A DNA stretch of 64,000 nt from Sphingomonas hylomeconis (GTDB taxonomy: Bacteria > Pseudomonadota > Alphaproteobacteria > Sphingomonadales > Sphingomonadaceae), in NCBI RefSeq assembly GCF_025370105.1, contig NZ_JANQBK010000005.1:186001-250000 (forward strand), in the 5' to 3' direction. Shown here in pieces: positions 49,472 to 57,928 of this stretch (within the stretch, counting starts at the first letter, position 1; each line of letters begins with the position of its first letter). The notes below the pieces were generated by a model. That model had not been told where the DNA came from. It ran no database searches and saw only the letters and a list, made by a program, of their open reading frames with translations. The position numbers and the translations under genes were made by a program.

Positions 49472-51141
49472 GCCAGCGGCTCCAGCGTGACGATCTGGTC
49501 GGCGATCGCCGCCAGCCGCGCGCTGTGTGTCGCGATCAGCGTCGTGCGTCCGCGGCACGCCGCCCGGATCGTGGCGATCAGCGCGATCTCCGCCGCCATG
49601 TCGAGATGCGCGGTCGGCTCGTCGAGCAGCAGGACGGCGCTCGGTTTGAGCAATGCCCGGGCCAGCGCGATCCGGCGGATCTCGCCGCCCGACAGGCCCC
49701 CGCCGCGCGCGTCGATCACGCTGTCGATGCCGAGCCCGCGCTGCGCCAGCGCCGGCGCAAGCCCGGCCGCTCGGACTGCGCGGCAAAGGTCGTCGGTCCC
49801 CGCCTCCGGCCAGGCCAGCGCGATATTGTCGCGCAGCGTGCCCGGTACGATCAGCGGCGTCTGGCCGACCCAGGAGGCTGCCCCGGCCAGCGTCGTCCCG
49901 GCTTCGAGCGCGACGCCGTCGATCAGCACGCGCCCGCCCGATGCCGGCGCCAGGCCGAGCAGCAGATGCAGCAGGCTGCTCTTGCCGCTGCCCGATGGCC
50001 CGACCAGGGCGACCACGCTGCCCGGTTCGGCATCGAACGTCACGTCGCGGCAGGCCGGCCGCTCGCCGTCGTCATAGCGGATCGTGACGTGCTCGAAGCG
50101 GATATGCGGCGCCGCGGCCAGCGTCAGGGCGGGCGGCCGGCCCACCGGCGCCGCGAACGTGCGTTCCGGCAGGCGCTCGACTGCCGTATAGGCCGCCTGC
50201 TTGTCGTGATAGGCCGCCGCCAGCCGGCGCATCGGCAGATAGAATTCCGGCGCCAGCGCGAGCACGAAGAAGGCGCGCGCCAGATCAAGCTTCTCCGGCA
50301 CCGCCACGGGCAGCAGGCCGAGCAGGTTGAAGCCGGCATAGACCGCGACCAGCGCGACCGACAAAGCGGCAAAGAATTCCAGCGACCCCGACGACAGGAA
50401 GGCGACGCGCAGCACGCGCATCGTCCGGCTGGCGACATCCTCGGCGGCGCGCGCCAGCCGGTCGGTCTCGCGTTGCTCCGCGCCGAAGGCGAGCAGGATC
50501 GGCAGCGCGCGGATGCGATCCGCGAACAGGCCGGACAGGCGCGACAGCGCGACGAACTGGCGCCGCGACTCATCCGCTGCAGCGCCGCCGGCAAGGATCA
50601 TCGCCGCGACGAACGGGACCAAAGTCACGATCAGGATGGCGGCGGCGATCGGGCTGGCCAGCGCCGTTGCGGCCAGCACCAGCAGCGGCGCGATCGCCGC
50701 GGCGTGGCGCGCGGGCAGGAACCGCGCGACATAGCCGTCGATCGCCTCGACTTCGTCGACCGCGGTGGCGATCAGCGTACCGGTCGTCGCCGCGCCGCCC
50801 GGCATGCGCTCGAACAGCACCGCGACGAGCGATCGGCGCAGCGCGATCTTGGTGGTCCGCGCGCCCGTCGCCCCGACCCGCGCGGCGAGCATCGCGACCA
50901 GCCCGCGCGCGCTGCCCGCACCGATCAGCAGCGTCAGTCCGGGCACCATCGCGCCCAAGCCCTCCGGCACGGCCACCACCGCGCCCGCCAGCCCCGCGGC
51001 AAAGCCGATCCCGGCGACCGCGTCCGCCACCAGCAGCGCCGTCGACGCGCGCACGCGCGCCGTGCGCGGCACGATCCGTTTGAGCCGCTGGGCGGCGAGT
51101 TTCGGATCGGGCGCGGCGGCGGCGAGCATCGTCATGCCCAT
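49468..51141 (-). CDS. cydD: CydD, ABC exporter subunit for cytochrome bd assembly
   Basis: 557 residues with a membrane domain followed by an ABC domain: Walker A G-P-S-G-S-G-K-S-S, signature G-G-G-L-S-G-G-E-I-R-R-I-A-L-A-R, Walker B V-L-L-L-D-E-P-T-A-H-L-D, H-loop A-T-H-S-A-R. It pairs with CydC. The start is uncertain between two ATGs two codons apart; neither has a strong ribosome site. The upstream region has a partial copy of the island element (ATACGCAATCTCCCGT) only 29 bp away and a CCCGTACGGG palindrome. Confidence 0.92.
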   Translation of the reverse strand: MGMTMLAAAAPDPKLAAQRLKRIVPRTARVRASTALLVADAVAGIGFAAGLAGAVVAVPEGLGAMVPGLTLLIGAGSARGLVAMLAARVGATGARTTKIALRRSLVAVLFERMPGGAATTGTLIATAVDEVEAIDGYVARFLPARHAAAIAPLLVLAATALASPIAAAILIVTLVPFVAAMILAGGAAADESRRQFVALSRLSGLFADRIRALPILLAFGAEQRETDRLARAAEDVASRTMRVLRVAFLSSGSLEFFAALSVALVAVYAGFNLLGLLPVAVPEKLDLARAFFVLALAPEFYLPMRRLAAAYHDKQAAYTAVERLPERTFAAPVGRPPALTLAAAPHIRFEHVTIRYDDGERPACRDVTFDAEPGSVVALVGPSGSGKSSLLHLLLGLAPASGGRVLIDGVALEAGTTLAGAASWVGQTPLIVPGTLRDNIALAWPEAGTDDLCRAVRAAGLAPALAQRGLGIDSVIDARGGGLSGGEIRRIALARALLKPSAVLLLDEPTAHLDMAAEIALIATIRAACRGRTTLIATHSARLAAIADQIVTLEPLA

Positions 51142-51169
51142 CGCCTAGGAAGCGTAGAACGCCCCGCGA

Positions 51170-51185
51170 ATACGCAATCTCCCGT
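51170..51185 (-). promoter_or_regulatory. partial 16-bp island element in the cydD-cydA control region
   Basis: ATACGCAATCTCCCGT fits the loose consensus but lies only 29 bp from the cydD start, closer than the usual 50-57 bp. The perfect palindrome CCCGTACGGG (51,181-51,190) overlaps its end. Confidence 0.3.
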
Positions 51186-51213
51186 ACGGGCGCGCCCGCC
51201 CCCCAGCGCCTCT

Positions 51214-51229
51214 ACGGGAAAACCCCAAT
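51214..51229 (+). promoter_or_regulatory. 16-bp island element upstream of cydA
   Basis: ACGGGAAAACCCCAAT; on the other strand ATTGGGGTTTTCCCGT. It lies 89 bp before the cydA start, so it implies a longer leader than in the other genes. Confidence 0.4.
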
Positions 51230-51317
51230 ACCTGCCGCGGCGCAATTTCGCTTGATGTCGGCCGTCCCGCTGCACTGCGGCAATACTGCTAACCTGCGAC
51301 ACCGATGGAGAAAAATC

Positions 51318-52889
51318 ATGGACCCAGGCGTCATCGACCTGTCACGGCTGCAATTCGCGCTGACCGCGCTCTATCACTTCCTGTTCGTGCCACTGACGCT
51401 GGGCCTCAGCTTCATGCTGGTGATCATGGAATCGGTCTATGTGATGACCGGCCGGCCGATCTGGCGGGTGATCACGCGCTTCTGGGGCCGGCTGTTCGCG
51501 ATCAACTTCGTGCTCGGCGTCGCCACCGGGCTGACGATGGAATTCCAGTTCGGCACCAACTGGTCCTATTTCTCGCATTATGTCGGCGACATCTTCGGCG
51601 CGCCGCTGGCGATCGAAGGGCTGATGGCCTTCTTCCTCGAAGCGACGTTCGTCGGGCTGATGTTCTTCGGCTGGAACCGCATGTCGAAGCTCGCGCATCT
51701 CGGCGTCACCTTCATGGTCGCGCTCGGCACCAACCTGTCGGCACTGTGGATCCTGATCGCCAACGGCTGGATGCAGAACCCGACCGGGGCGGCGTTCAAT
51801 CCCGAGACGATGCGGATGGAAGTGACCGATTTCGGCGCGGTGCTGTTCAATCCGATCGCCCAGGCCAAGTTCGTCCATACCGTCAGCGCCGGCTATGTCT
51901 GCGCCTCGGTGTTCGTGCTCGGCATCTCCGCGCTCTATCTGCTGCGCGGCAAATATGTCGGCGTCGCCAAGCGCTCGATGACGGTCGCCGCCGCCTTCGG
52001 CCTCGCCTCCTCGCTGTCGGTCGTCGTGCTCGGTGACGAGAGCGGCTATGCGCTGACCGACAACCAGAAGATGAAGCTCGCCGCGATCGAGGCCGCCTGG
52101 CACACCGCCCCCGCCCCCGCCGGCATCACATTGTTCGGCATGCCCGATACGGCGACGCGCACGACGCGCTATGCGGTCGAGGTGCCCTGGGTGCTCGGGC
52201 TGATCGCCACGCGCAGCCTGGACGGCGAAGTGACGGGCATGTCCGAGCTCGTGCTCAAGGCGCAGGAACGGATAACGTCGGGCGTCGTCGCCTATGACGC
52301 GGTGGAAAAGCTCAAGGTCGATCCCACGAACGTCGCCGAGCGCGCCCGCTTCGAGACGCACAGGCGCGACCTCGGTTACGCCTTGTTGCTGAAAGCGCAT
52401 GTCGCCGATCCGCGCCTGGCCAGCCCGCAGCTGATCGCCGCCACCGCCTGGGACGTGGTGCCGAACGTGCCGCTGATGTTCTGGAGCTTCCGCATCATGG
52501 CGTTCATCGGCTTCTACATGATCGCCCTGTTCGCCGTCGCCTTCCTGCTGGCGAGCCTGCGCCGGCATGACAGCACGCGCTGGTTCCTGAAACTCGCGCT
52601 GGTCTCGATCCCGCTGCCCTGGGTGGCGATCGAGCTCGGCTGGATGCTGGCCGAGATCGGGCGCCAGCCCTGGGCGATCGAGGGCGTGCTGCCGACCTTC
52701 CTGGCCACCTCCTCGCTCAGCCGCGCGGCATTGTGGACGACGATCATCGGCTTCACCGCGCTATACGGCACGCTGGCGGTGATCGAGGTCCGGCTGATGA
52801 TCGCGTCGATCCGCAAGGGGCCGTTCGAGCATGCGGAAGATCCGCAGCCTGCGCCCGGCACGATCCCAGCCCAGCCCATCACCGCCTGA
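51318..52889 (+). CDS. cydA: cytochrome bd ubiquinol oxidase subunit I
   Basis: 523 residues, the long-Q-loop class as in E. coli. M-D-P-G-V-I-D-L-S-R-L-Q-F-A-L-T-A-L-Y-H includes the haem b595-ligand His. G-R-Q-P-W-A-I-E-G-V-L-P-T is the conserved cytochrome bd motif. GGAG lies 8 bp before the ATG; an upstream in-frame ATG lacks one. It oxidises ubiquinol and reduces O2 with high affinity without proton pumping, suited to microaerobic life. Followed at 15 bp by cydB and then cydX. Control elements upstream are described separately; no complete FNR box was found, only a half-site-like TTGAT near 51,252. Confidence 0.96.
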   Translation: MDPGVIDLSRLQFALTALYHFLFVPLTLGLSFMLVIMESVYVMTGRPIWRVITRFWGRLFAINFVLGVATGLTMEFQFGTNWSYFSHYVGDIFGAPLAIEGLMAFFLEATFVGLMFFGWNRMSKLAHLGVTFMVALGTNLSALWILIANGWMQNPTGAAFNPETMRMEVTDFGAVLFNPIAQAKFVHTVSAGYVCASVFVLGISALYLLRGKYVGVAKRSMTVAAAFGLASSLSVVVLGDESGYALTDNQKMKLAAIEAAWHTAPAPAGITLFGMPDTATRTTRYAVEVPWVLGLIATRSLDGEVTGMSELVLKAQERITSGVVAYDAVEKLKVDPTNVAERARFETHRRDLGYALLLKAHVADPRLASPQLIAATAWDVVPNVPLMFWSFRIMAFIGFYMIALFAVAFLLASLRRHDSTRWFLKLALVSIPLPWVAIELGWMLAEIGRQPWAIEGVLPTFLATSSLSRAALWTTIIGFTALYGTLAVIEVRLMIASIRKGPFEHAEDPQPAPGTIPAQPITA

Positions 52890-52904
52890 TCGAAAGGACG
52901 GACC

Positions 52905-54044
52905 ATGTTCGACTATGAAGTATTGCGCCTGATCTGGTGGGCGCTGATGGGCGTGCTGCTGATCGGCTTCGCGCTGACCGACGGCTATGATCTGGGCGTG
53001 GCCGCTTTGCTCCCGTTCGTCGCGCGCAGCGATGTTGAACGGCGCATGGTGATCAACTCGGTCGGGCCGGCCTGGGAAGGCCACCAGGTGTGGTTCATCA
53101 CCGGCGGCGGGGCGATCTTCGCGGCCTGGCCGTTCGTCTATGCGGTAAGCTTCTCGGGCTTCTATCTCGCGATGTTCCTGCTGCTCGCGGCCCTGATCCT
53201 GCGCCCGGTCGGTTTCAAATATCGCTCCAAGCGTCCCGACGCCGCGTGGCGCAGCCGCTGGGACTGGGCGCTGTTCGTCGGCGGCTTCGTCCCCGCGCTG
53301 GTGTTCGGCGTGGCGGTCGGCAACGTGCTGCTCGGCGCGCCGTTCCGGCTCGATAGCGATCTGCGCTCCTTCTACGACGGCAGCCTGCTCGGCCTGTTCA
53401 CCCCCTTCGCCCTGCTCTGCGGCCTGCTGTCGGTGGCGATGCTGGTGCTGCACGGCGCGACCTGGCTGACCTTCAAGGTCGAGCATGGCCCGGTGCACGA
53501 TCGCGCGCGCGGCTATGGCTGCATCGCCGCGATCGCCAGCGTGGTGCTGTTCGCGCTCGGCGGCATCTATGTCGCGTATGGCGATATCGGCTACCACATG
53601 GTCACGCTCGCCGATCCGCTCGGCCAGTCCAACCCGCTGCGTACCACGACCGAGCAGGTCGCCGGCGCGTGGCTCGGCAATTACCAGCTCTATCCGTGGA
53701 TGGTGCTGGCGCCCGTGCTCGGTTTCGCCGGATCGGTGCTCGCCTTTGTCGGCATCACGCGCGGCTGGGAGAAGACCTCGTTCGGCGGATCGGCGCTCGC
53801 CGCTGCCGGCATCATCGCCACCGTCGGCCTGTCGATGTTCCCCTACATCCTCCCCTCCAGCATCGACGCACATTCCAGCCTGACGGTGTGGAACGCCTCG
53901 TCCACGGCCAAGACGCTGGGCATCATGGTGTTCGTGACGGCCGTCCTCCTGCCGATCGTGCTCGCCTATACCAGCTGGGCATTCAAGGTGATGTGGGGCC
54001 GCGTCACCACCGAGGAAGTCGCCACCAATCCCGATTTCTACTGA
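52905..54044 (+). CDS. cydB: cytochrome bd ubiquinol oxidase subunit II
   Basis: 379 residues. N-terminus M-F-D-Y-E-V-L-R-L-I-W-W and G-F-A-L-T-D-G-Y-D-L-G-V are the CydB hallmark, the latter holding the conserved acidic proton-path residue. G-P-A-W-E-G-H-Q-V-W and G-N-V-L-L-G-A-P-F follow. AAAGGACGG is the ribosome site. It forms the heterodimer with CydA. The 19-bp gap to cydX contains AAAGGATCG, so the third subunit gene has its own ribosome site. Confidence 0.96.
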   Translation: MFDYEVLRLIWWALMGVLLIGFALTDGYDLGVAALLPFVARSDVERRMVINSVGPAWEGHQVWFITGGGAIFAAWPFVYAVSFSGFYLAMFLLLAALILRPVGFKYRSKRPDAAWRSRWDWALFVGGFVPALVFGVAVGNVLLGAPFRLDSDLRSFYDGSLLGLFTPFALLCGLLSVAMLVLHGATWLTFKVEHGPVHDRARGYGCIAAIASVVLFALGGIYVAYGDIGYHMVTLADPLGQSNPLRTTTEQVAGAWLGNYQLYPWMVLAPVLGFAGSVLAFVGITRGWEKTSFGGSALAAAGIIATVGLSMFPYILPSSIDAHSSLTVWNASSTAKTLGIMVFVTAVLLPIVLAYTSWAFKVMWGRVTTEEVATNPDFY

Positions 54045-54063
54045 CCCGCGAAAGGATCGAACG

Positions 54064-54186
54064 ATGTGGTATTTCACCTGGGTATTGGGCCTCGGCCTGG
54101 CGGTCGGCTTCGGCATTCTCAACGGCATCTGGCACGAATTCCACCTGCCGATCGAGGATGACGAGGATATGGTGGCGCACCTCTGA
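54064..54186 (+). CDS. cydX: cytochrome bd small subunit CydX
   Basis: A 40-residue single-helix protein. M-W-Y-F-T-W-V-L-G-L-G-L-A is the CydX/YbgT signature; the helix is followed by a charged tail with E-D-D-E-D. AAAGGATCG precedes the ATG. CydX stabilises the haems of the CydAB oxidase. It completes the cydABX operon. Confidence 0.92.
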   Translation: MWYFTWVLGLGLAVGFGILNGIWHEFHLPIEDDEDMVAHL

Positions 54187-54266
54187 TGCGCCCCGACGCC
54201 AATGACAAAGGCCGCTGCGAACCGGGGAGCTTCGCAGCGGCAAAGGCCGGCAAGGGAGGCGCGGCG

Positions 54267-54380
54267 TCAGCGATCGCGCTGGCGGTCGCGCATCGCGTCC
54301 TGGATCGTCACCGCGATCAGCGCCAGCATGAACGCCGTCATGCTGCCAATCACCAGATACAGGAAATAGGATCCGTCCAT
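54267..54380 (-). CDS. 37-residue single-helix membrane microprotein, probably FNR-controlled
   Basis: Starts at an ATG with GGAG 8 bp upstream (a longer in-frame start begins inside the FNR box and is rejected). Product: M-D-G-S-Y-F-L-Y-L-V-I-G-S, a hydrophobic helix through F-M-L-A-L-I-A-V, and a charged end D-A-M-R-D-R-Q-R-D-R. It lies divergent from the fnr gene and converges on cydX. The FNR box centre is about 62 bp upstream of its start, a spacing that allows activation with a leader of about 20 nt. Function unknown; it could be a small oxidase or membrane-stress subunit. Confidence 0.6.
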   Translation of the reverse strand: MDGSYFLYLVIGSMTAFMLALIAVTIQDAMRDRQRDR

Positions 54381-54435
54381 CGCATTTCTCCAGCTCGAGG
54401 AACCGGAAGGCTGCGTCATCCGCGCCGCGCGCGCT

Positions 54436-54449
54436 TTGACTCGCGTCAA
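54436..54449. promoter_or_regulatory. FNR/Anr box between fnr and a divergent microprotein gene
   Basis: TTGACTCGCGTCAA, a perfect palindromic FNR-type site (TTGAC-N4-GTCAA). Its centre is only about 21 bp from the fnr start codon, which favours autorepression, and about 62 bp from the divergent small gene, which suits activation. Confidence 0.8.
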
Positions 54450-54463
54450 ATCGATGCGCGCGC

Positions 54464-55171
54464 ATGACTGCGGTGTGCGCCGATTGCGCCGTGCGCCGTC
54501 AGGCGCTGTGCGGCAGCCTCGATGATGGCGAACTCGCCGCGCTGCACCGCCTCGGGTGGCGCCACAGGATGGCGCGTGGCGAGACGATGGCCTGGGCGGG
54601 CGCCGAGAATGTGGCCTGTGCCACCCTGCTGTCGGGGGTGCTCAAGCTCAGCGCCTCGACCGCGGATGGCCGCGAACAGATCGTCGGGCTGCATTTCCCG
54701 AGCGAATTCATCGGCCGCCCCTATGGCGATACGGTCGAATTCTCGGTCTCCGCGCTGACCGACGCCGAATTGTGCGTTTTCCCGCGCGATCGCTTTCAGG
54801 AAGTGCTGGGCGCGCATCGCGGCATGGAGCGGATGCTGCTGCAGCGGACCTTTGCCGCGCTCGACGCGACGCGCAGCCGGCTGCTGGTCCTGTCGCGCAA
54901 CACCGCGGCGGAGAAGGTCGCCGGCTTCGTGCTCAGCATGGCGGAGCGTGCGCGCGGGATCAGCGATTGTCGCGCCAGCGCGGACGGGCCGGTGACGTTC
55001 GATCTCCCGCTGACCCGGGGCGAGATCGCCGACGTGCTCGGGCTGACGATCGAAACCGTCAGCCGGCAACTGACCAAGCTCAAGGGCGCCGGCGTGCTGG
55101 CACTGCCCGGGGTGCGGGGCGTGACGATCCGTGACCCCGCGGCGCTGCGCGCGCGCGCCGGTCTGCTGTGA
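54464..55171 (+). CDS. FNR-type oxygen-sensing transcription regulator
   Basis: 235 residues of the CRP/FNR family. N-terminal cluster cysteines C5-x2-C8-x7-C16 plus C104 in E-L-C-V-F-P form a full set for an O2-labile [4Fe-4S] cluster; the x7 spacing is the FnrL/FixK-like alphaproteobacterial form (E. coli FNR has x5). The recognition helix I-E-T-V-S-R-Q-L keeps the E-x2-S-R residues that read TTGAT/TTGAC half-sites. Two matching boxes occur in the window, one directly before this gene and one between ompW and hemN. It should activate low-oxygen genes when the cluster is intact. The stop abuts the convergent next gene. Confidence 0.93.
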   Translation: MTAVCADCAVRRQALCGSLDDGELAALHRLGWRHRMARGETMAWAGAENVACATLLSGVLKLSASTADGREQIVGLHFPSEFIGRPYGDTVEFSVSALTDAELCVFPRDRFQEVLGAHRGMERMLLQRTFAALDATRSRLLVLSRNTAAEKVAGFVLSMAERARGISDCRASADGPVTFDLPLTRGEIADVLGLTIETVSRQLTKLKGAGVLALPGVRGVTIRDPAALRARAGLL

Positions 55172-55732
55172 TCACTGCGCGCAGCTGATCGCGATACGGT
55201 CGACCAGCAGGGCGCGCGCGGCCGGCGTCAGGCGCTGCCCGCCAAGCGTCAGGACGGCCATTTCCTCGATCGCCATCGCCTGGCGGCAGGCTTGGAAGAA
55301 GCAGCGCAACATGAATCCGAACGCCTCGCTGCACAGCGATGCGTCCGGGTTGGGCTGCAAGGCGACGATGATATCCTCGGCCTGCAGCAGGCAGGCGGTA
55401 TGCCGCGTCGCGATATGATCGAGCAGCGTATGGCATAGCGGCTGCGGCAGTTCCGCGGCGAACAGCCGCGCCAGCATCCGCTCGTCGCGAGCGACCTGCC
55501 GGCCGAAGCCGATGCGCAGCGCATCGCACAGTGCCTCGGCTTCCTGCGGCGTCGGCCGATCGGGCAGCCGATCGGCCAGGGTCTCGATCCGCGCGCACAG
55601 CTGATCGAGCGCGGCATGGTCGCTGACCAGCCGCACCAGATCCAGTTCGTCGATCACGTGCCAGCCGGACCGGCGGCCGACGGGGGCTTGCCCCGCCGGC
55701 GCCTGACCAACCGACACCTGCCCTGGCGTCAC
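55172..55732 (-). CDS. hemerythrin-like (HHE-type) helical protein, tentative
   Basis: 186 residues. The central part resembles a hemerythrin HHE four-helix bundle: V-S-D-H39-A-A-L-D, an R-D-E-R-M-L-A helix, and L-D-H-I-A-T-R-H-T. The set H...E...H...H is suggestive but not complete enough to be certain. A run of Q-x-P-V-G/A repeats makes the first 20 residues disordered, and the true start may be further in. It overlaps ompW by 4 bp (ATGA) and probably shares its transcript. A di-iron O2 or NO sensor or store would fit the low-oxygen setting. An uncharacterised helical protein is the alternative. Confidence 0.5.
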   Translation of the reverse strand: MTPGQVSVGQAPAGQAPVGRRSGWHVIDELDLVRLVSDHAALDQLCARIETLADRLPDRPTPQEAEALCDALRIGFGRQVARDERMLARLFAAELPQPLCHTLLDHIATRHTACLLQAEDIIVALQPNPDASLCSEAFGFMLRCFFQACRQAMAIEEMAVLTLGGQRLTPAARALLVDRIAISCAQ

Positions 55733-56391
55733 AGCCGCAGGCCGAGGCCGATGCCGAACACCAGCGGATCGATGCTGGCGTCGACACGATTGACCAGTGC
55801 GCCCGTCTTCAGCCGCGCCTTGGTATCCATGTCGATATATTTGACGTCGATATTGGCAAACACCTTCTCGGTGATATCCACGTCCAGTCCGGCCTGCAGC
55901 GCATAGCCGAAACTGTCCTTGAGATGGACGTCGGTATTGCCGATCGCGCTGTTCAACGCGCGGTCGGCCTTGCTCGAATAGAAGATCGAGTAATTGACGC
56001 CGGCGCCGATATAGGGCCGCACCTTCGCCTGCGGCGCGAAATGATATTGCAGCGTCAGCGTCGGCGGCAGCACCCAGGTGCTGGCGACGCGGTCCAGCGC
56101 GGAGAGCGTGCCCCTGCCCTGCAAATTGTGCTTGGTGGTGGCGAGAATCAGCTCGGCGCCGATATGATCGGAGATCATATAGGTAAAATCGAGCTCCGGC
56201 GCATAGCTGTCGGTCACGCCGATCCGCGCGCCGGGGAAGCTCGGGCGAACGCCGCTGGTGCTCTCGTTGGGTGCGACCATGATGGCGCGAACGCGCACCA
56301 ATACGTCACCCTTCTTCTGCGCCAGCGCGGGCGCGGCGCTGCACAATGAAGCGAGGCCGAGCAAGGGGCCGGCGATGGTGCGGATCTGCAT
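55729..56391 (-). CDS. ompW: OmpW-family outer-membrane protein
   Basis: 220 residues with a signal peptide (I-A-G-P-L-L-G-L-A-S-L..., A-L-A-Q), then G-D-V-L-V-R-V-R-A-I-M-V-A-P. It has the family Y-M-I-S-D-H-I-G-A-E-L-I-L-A-T-T-K-H segment and closing strands ending V-F-G-I-G-L-G-L-R-L. OmpW is an eight-stranded barrel for small hydrophobic molecules, and its gene is a classic FNR target. A perfect FNR box lies in the 138-bp region shared with divergent hemN, its centre about 97 bp from this start. Confidence 0.9.
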   Translation of the reverse strand: MQIRTIAGPLLGLASLCSAAPALAQKKGDVLVRVRAIMVAPNESTSGVRPSFPGARIGVTDSYAPELDFTYMISDHIGAELILATTKHNLQGRGTLSALDRVASTWVLPPTLTLQYHFAPQAKVRPYIGAGVNYSIFYSSKADRALNSAIGNTDVHLKDSFGYALQAGLDVDITEKVFANIDVKYIDMDTKARLKTGALVNRVDASIDPLVFGIGLGLRL

Positions 56392-56480
56392 GTCTGTTCT
56401 CCTCGTTGGTTGACGAACGAGGCGTAACGGCCGGTCGCACCGCTCGATTTGATCCCGCGCAAACTCGGCCGTCCCCCGGT

Positions 56481-56494
56481 TTGACCTGCGTCAA
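56481..56494. promoter_or_regulatory. FNR/Anr box between ompW and hemN
   Basis: TTGACCTGCGTCAA, a perfect TTGAC-N4-GTCAA palindrome. Its centre is about 97 bp from the ompW start and about 42 bp from the hemN start, so activation of hemN from the usual -41.5 position would imply an almost leaderless message. Confidence 0.82.
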
Positions 56495-56529
56495 AGGCAG
56501 GCGCGGGGCGGTCTGGCAGCGAGGATGGC

Positions 56530-57873
56530 ATGCAGACGTACATCCCCGAACTCGCCACCCGATCGGTCTCGCGCTACACCAGCTATCCCACCGCCGCCGA
56601 ATTTCACGACGGGATCGGCGCGGCGGAGCAGCGCGCGGCGATCGCCGCGATCGATCCGGGCACCCCCGTATCGCTCTATCTCCACATCCCGTTCTGCCAT
56701 GCGATCTGCTGGTATTGTGGCTGCAATACCGGCGCGATCGGCCGCGCCGACCGGCTGACCGCCTATCTCGCCACGCTCGAGCAGGAGATCGATGCCGTGG
56801 CGGCGGCGATGCGCGGCCGGGTGATCGCGATCCATCTCGGCGGCGGCAGCCCGAACGCGCTCGCGCCTGAAGATTTCGTGCGATTGGTGGATCGGCTGCG
56901 CACGCAGTTCGACTGCGCCGATGATCTGGAGATTGCCGCGGAACTCGATCCGCGCACGCTGGACGCCGATTATGCCGCGGCGCTCGCGCGTGCCGGCGTG
57001 ACGCGCGTCAGCCTCGGCGTGCAGACCTTTTCGCCGCATATCCAGCATCGCATCAACCGGCTTCAGCCGCTGGCCTTGGTCCAGCGGGTGGTCGGCGAAC
57101 TGCGTGACGCAGGGATCGCGCGGATCAATCTCGATCTGATGTACGGCCTCCCCGGCCAGCACAGCGACGACTTGGTCGATACCGTCACCGCCGCGCTGGC
57201 GCTCGATCCGGATCGCATCGCGCTGTTCGGTTATGCACACATGCCAGCCCTGCTGTCGCGCCAGCGCATGATCGATGGCGCGCTGTTGCCCGATGCCGCG
57301 GCCCGCTTCGCGCAGAGCCGCCTCGGCCACGATCTGCTGGTCGCCGCCGGCTATGCCGCGATCGGCTTCGATCATTTCGCCAAGCCCGCAGACAGCCTCG
57401 CGATCGCCGCGGCCGAGCGCCGGCTGCGCCGCAACTTCCAGGGCTTTACCGACGAGATTGCCGACACGATCATCGGCCTCGGCGCCTCGGCGATCAGCCA
57501 GTATGACGGGCTGCTGGTACAGAACGAGAAGCATGTCGGCCGCTATCGCCTGCGCACCGCCAATGGGGGGCTGGCCGGCGCGCGGGGCGTGGCGCGCTCG
57601 GCGGACGATCGCCTGCGTGGTGCGGTGATCGAGCGCCTGCTGTGCGACAATACGGTGGATCTCGGTGCCGTGGCAAAAGCGCACGGCATGCCGGTCGATC
57701 GCCTGACCGATGTGTTGCCGCACTTGGCGGAATATGCCGCCCGCGGCCTGGTGGCGATCGACGGAAACCGGATCGAGCTGCAGCCCGCCGGTCTGCCCTA
57801 TGGGCGGCTGATCGCCGCGCAGTTCGATCGCTATCGCAGCCCCGCCACCACGCGCTTCAGCCTGGCGGTCTGA
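56530..57873 (+). CDS. hemN: oxygen-independent coproporphyrinogen III dehydrogenase
   Basis: 447 residues of the radical-SAM HemN family. The cluster motif is C56-x3-C60-x2-C63 followed by C65, in I-P-F-C-H-A-I-C-W-Y-C-G-C. The upstream R-Y-T-S-Y-P-T-A segment, G-G-G-S-P-N, and the C-terminal HemN domain with N-F-Q-G-F-T are all present. GAGGATGGC is the ribosome site. It makes protoporphyrinogen precursors without O2, supplying haem to cytochrome bd under oxygen limitation, and sits beside an FNR box. Ends at a strong hairpin. Confidence 0.95.
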   Translation: MQTYIPELATRSVSRYTSYPTAAEFHDGIGAAEQRAAIAAIDPGTPVSLYLHIPFCHAICWYCGCNTGAIGRADRLTAYLATLEQEIDAVAAAMRGRVIAIHLGGGSPNALAPEDFVRLVDRLRTQFDCADDLEIAAELDPRTLDADYAAALARAGVTRVSLGVQTFSPHIQHRINRLQPLALVQRVVGELRDAGIARINLDLMYGLPGQHSDDLVDTVTAALALDPDRIALFGYAHMPALLSRQRMIDGALLPDAAARFAQSRLGHDLLVAAGYAAIGFDHFAKPADSLAIAAAERRLRRNFQGFTDEIADTIIGLGASAISQYDGLLVQNEKHVGRYRLRTANGGLAGARGVARSADDRLRGAVIERLLCDNTVDLGAVAKAHGMPVDRLTDVLPHLAEYAARGLVAIDGNRIELQPAGLPYGRLIAAQFDRYRSPATTRFSLAV

Positions 57874-57893
57874 CGGCACGGGCGCGCAGCAGG

Positions 57894-57919
57894 CGTGGCC
57901 GCCATTGCCGGCGGCCACG
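57894..57919. terminator. bidirectional terminator between hemN and the BON gene
   Basis: A perfect 10-bp stem CGTGGCCGCC / GGCGGCCACG with a 6-base loop in the 55-bp gap between convergent genes. This is the clearest hairpin of the region. Confidence 0.75.
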
Positions 57920-57928
57920 TTGCGTCGA

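Noticed and set aside
51250..51266. TTGATGTCGGCCGTC upstream of cydA considered as an FNR box
   Set aside because: Only the left half-site matches; the right half lacks the (A/G)TCAA sequence. Two perfect boxes elsewhere show what a real site looks like here.
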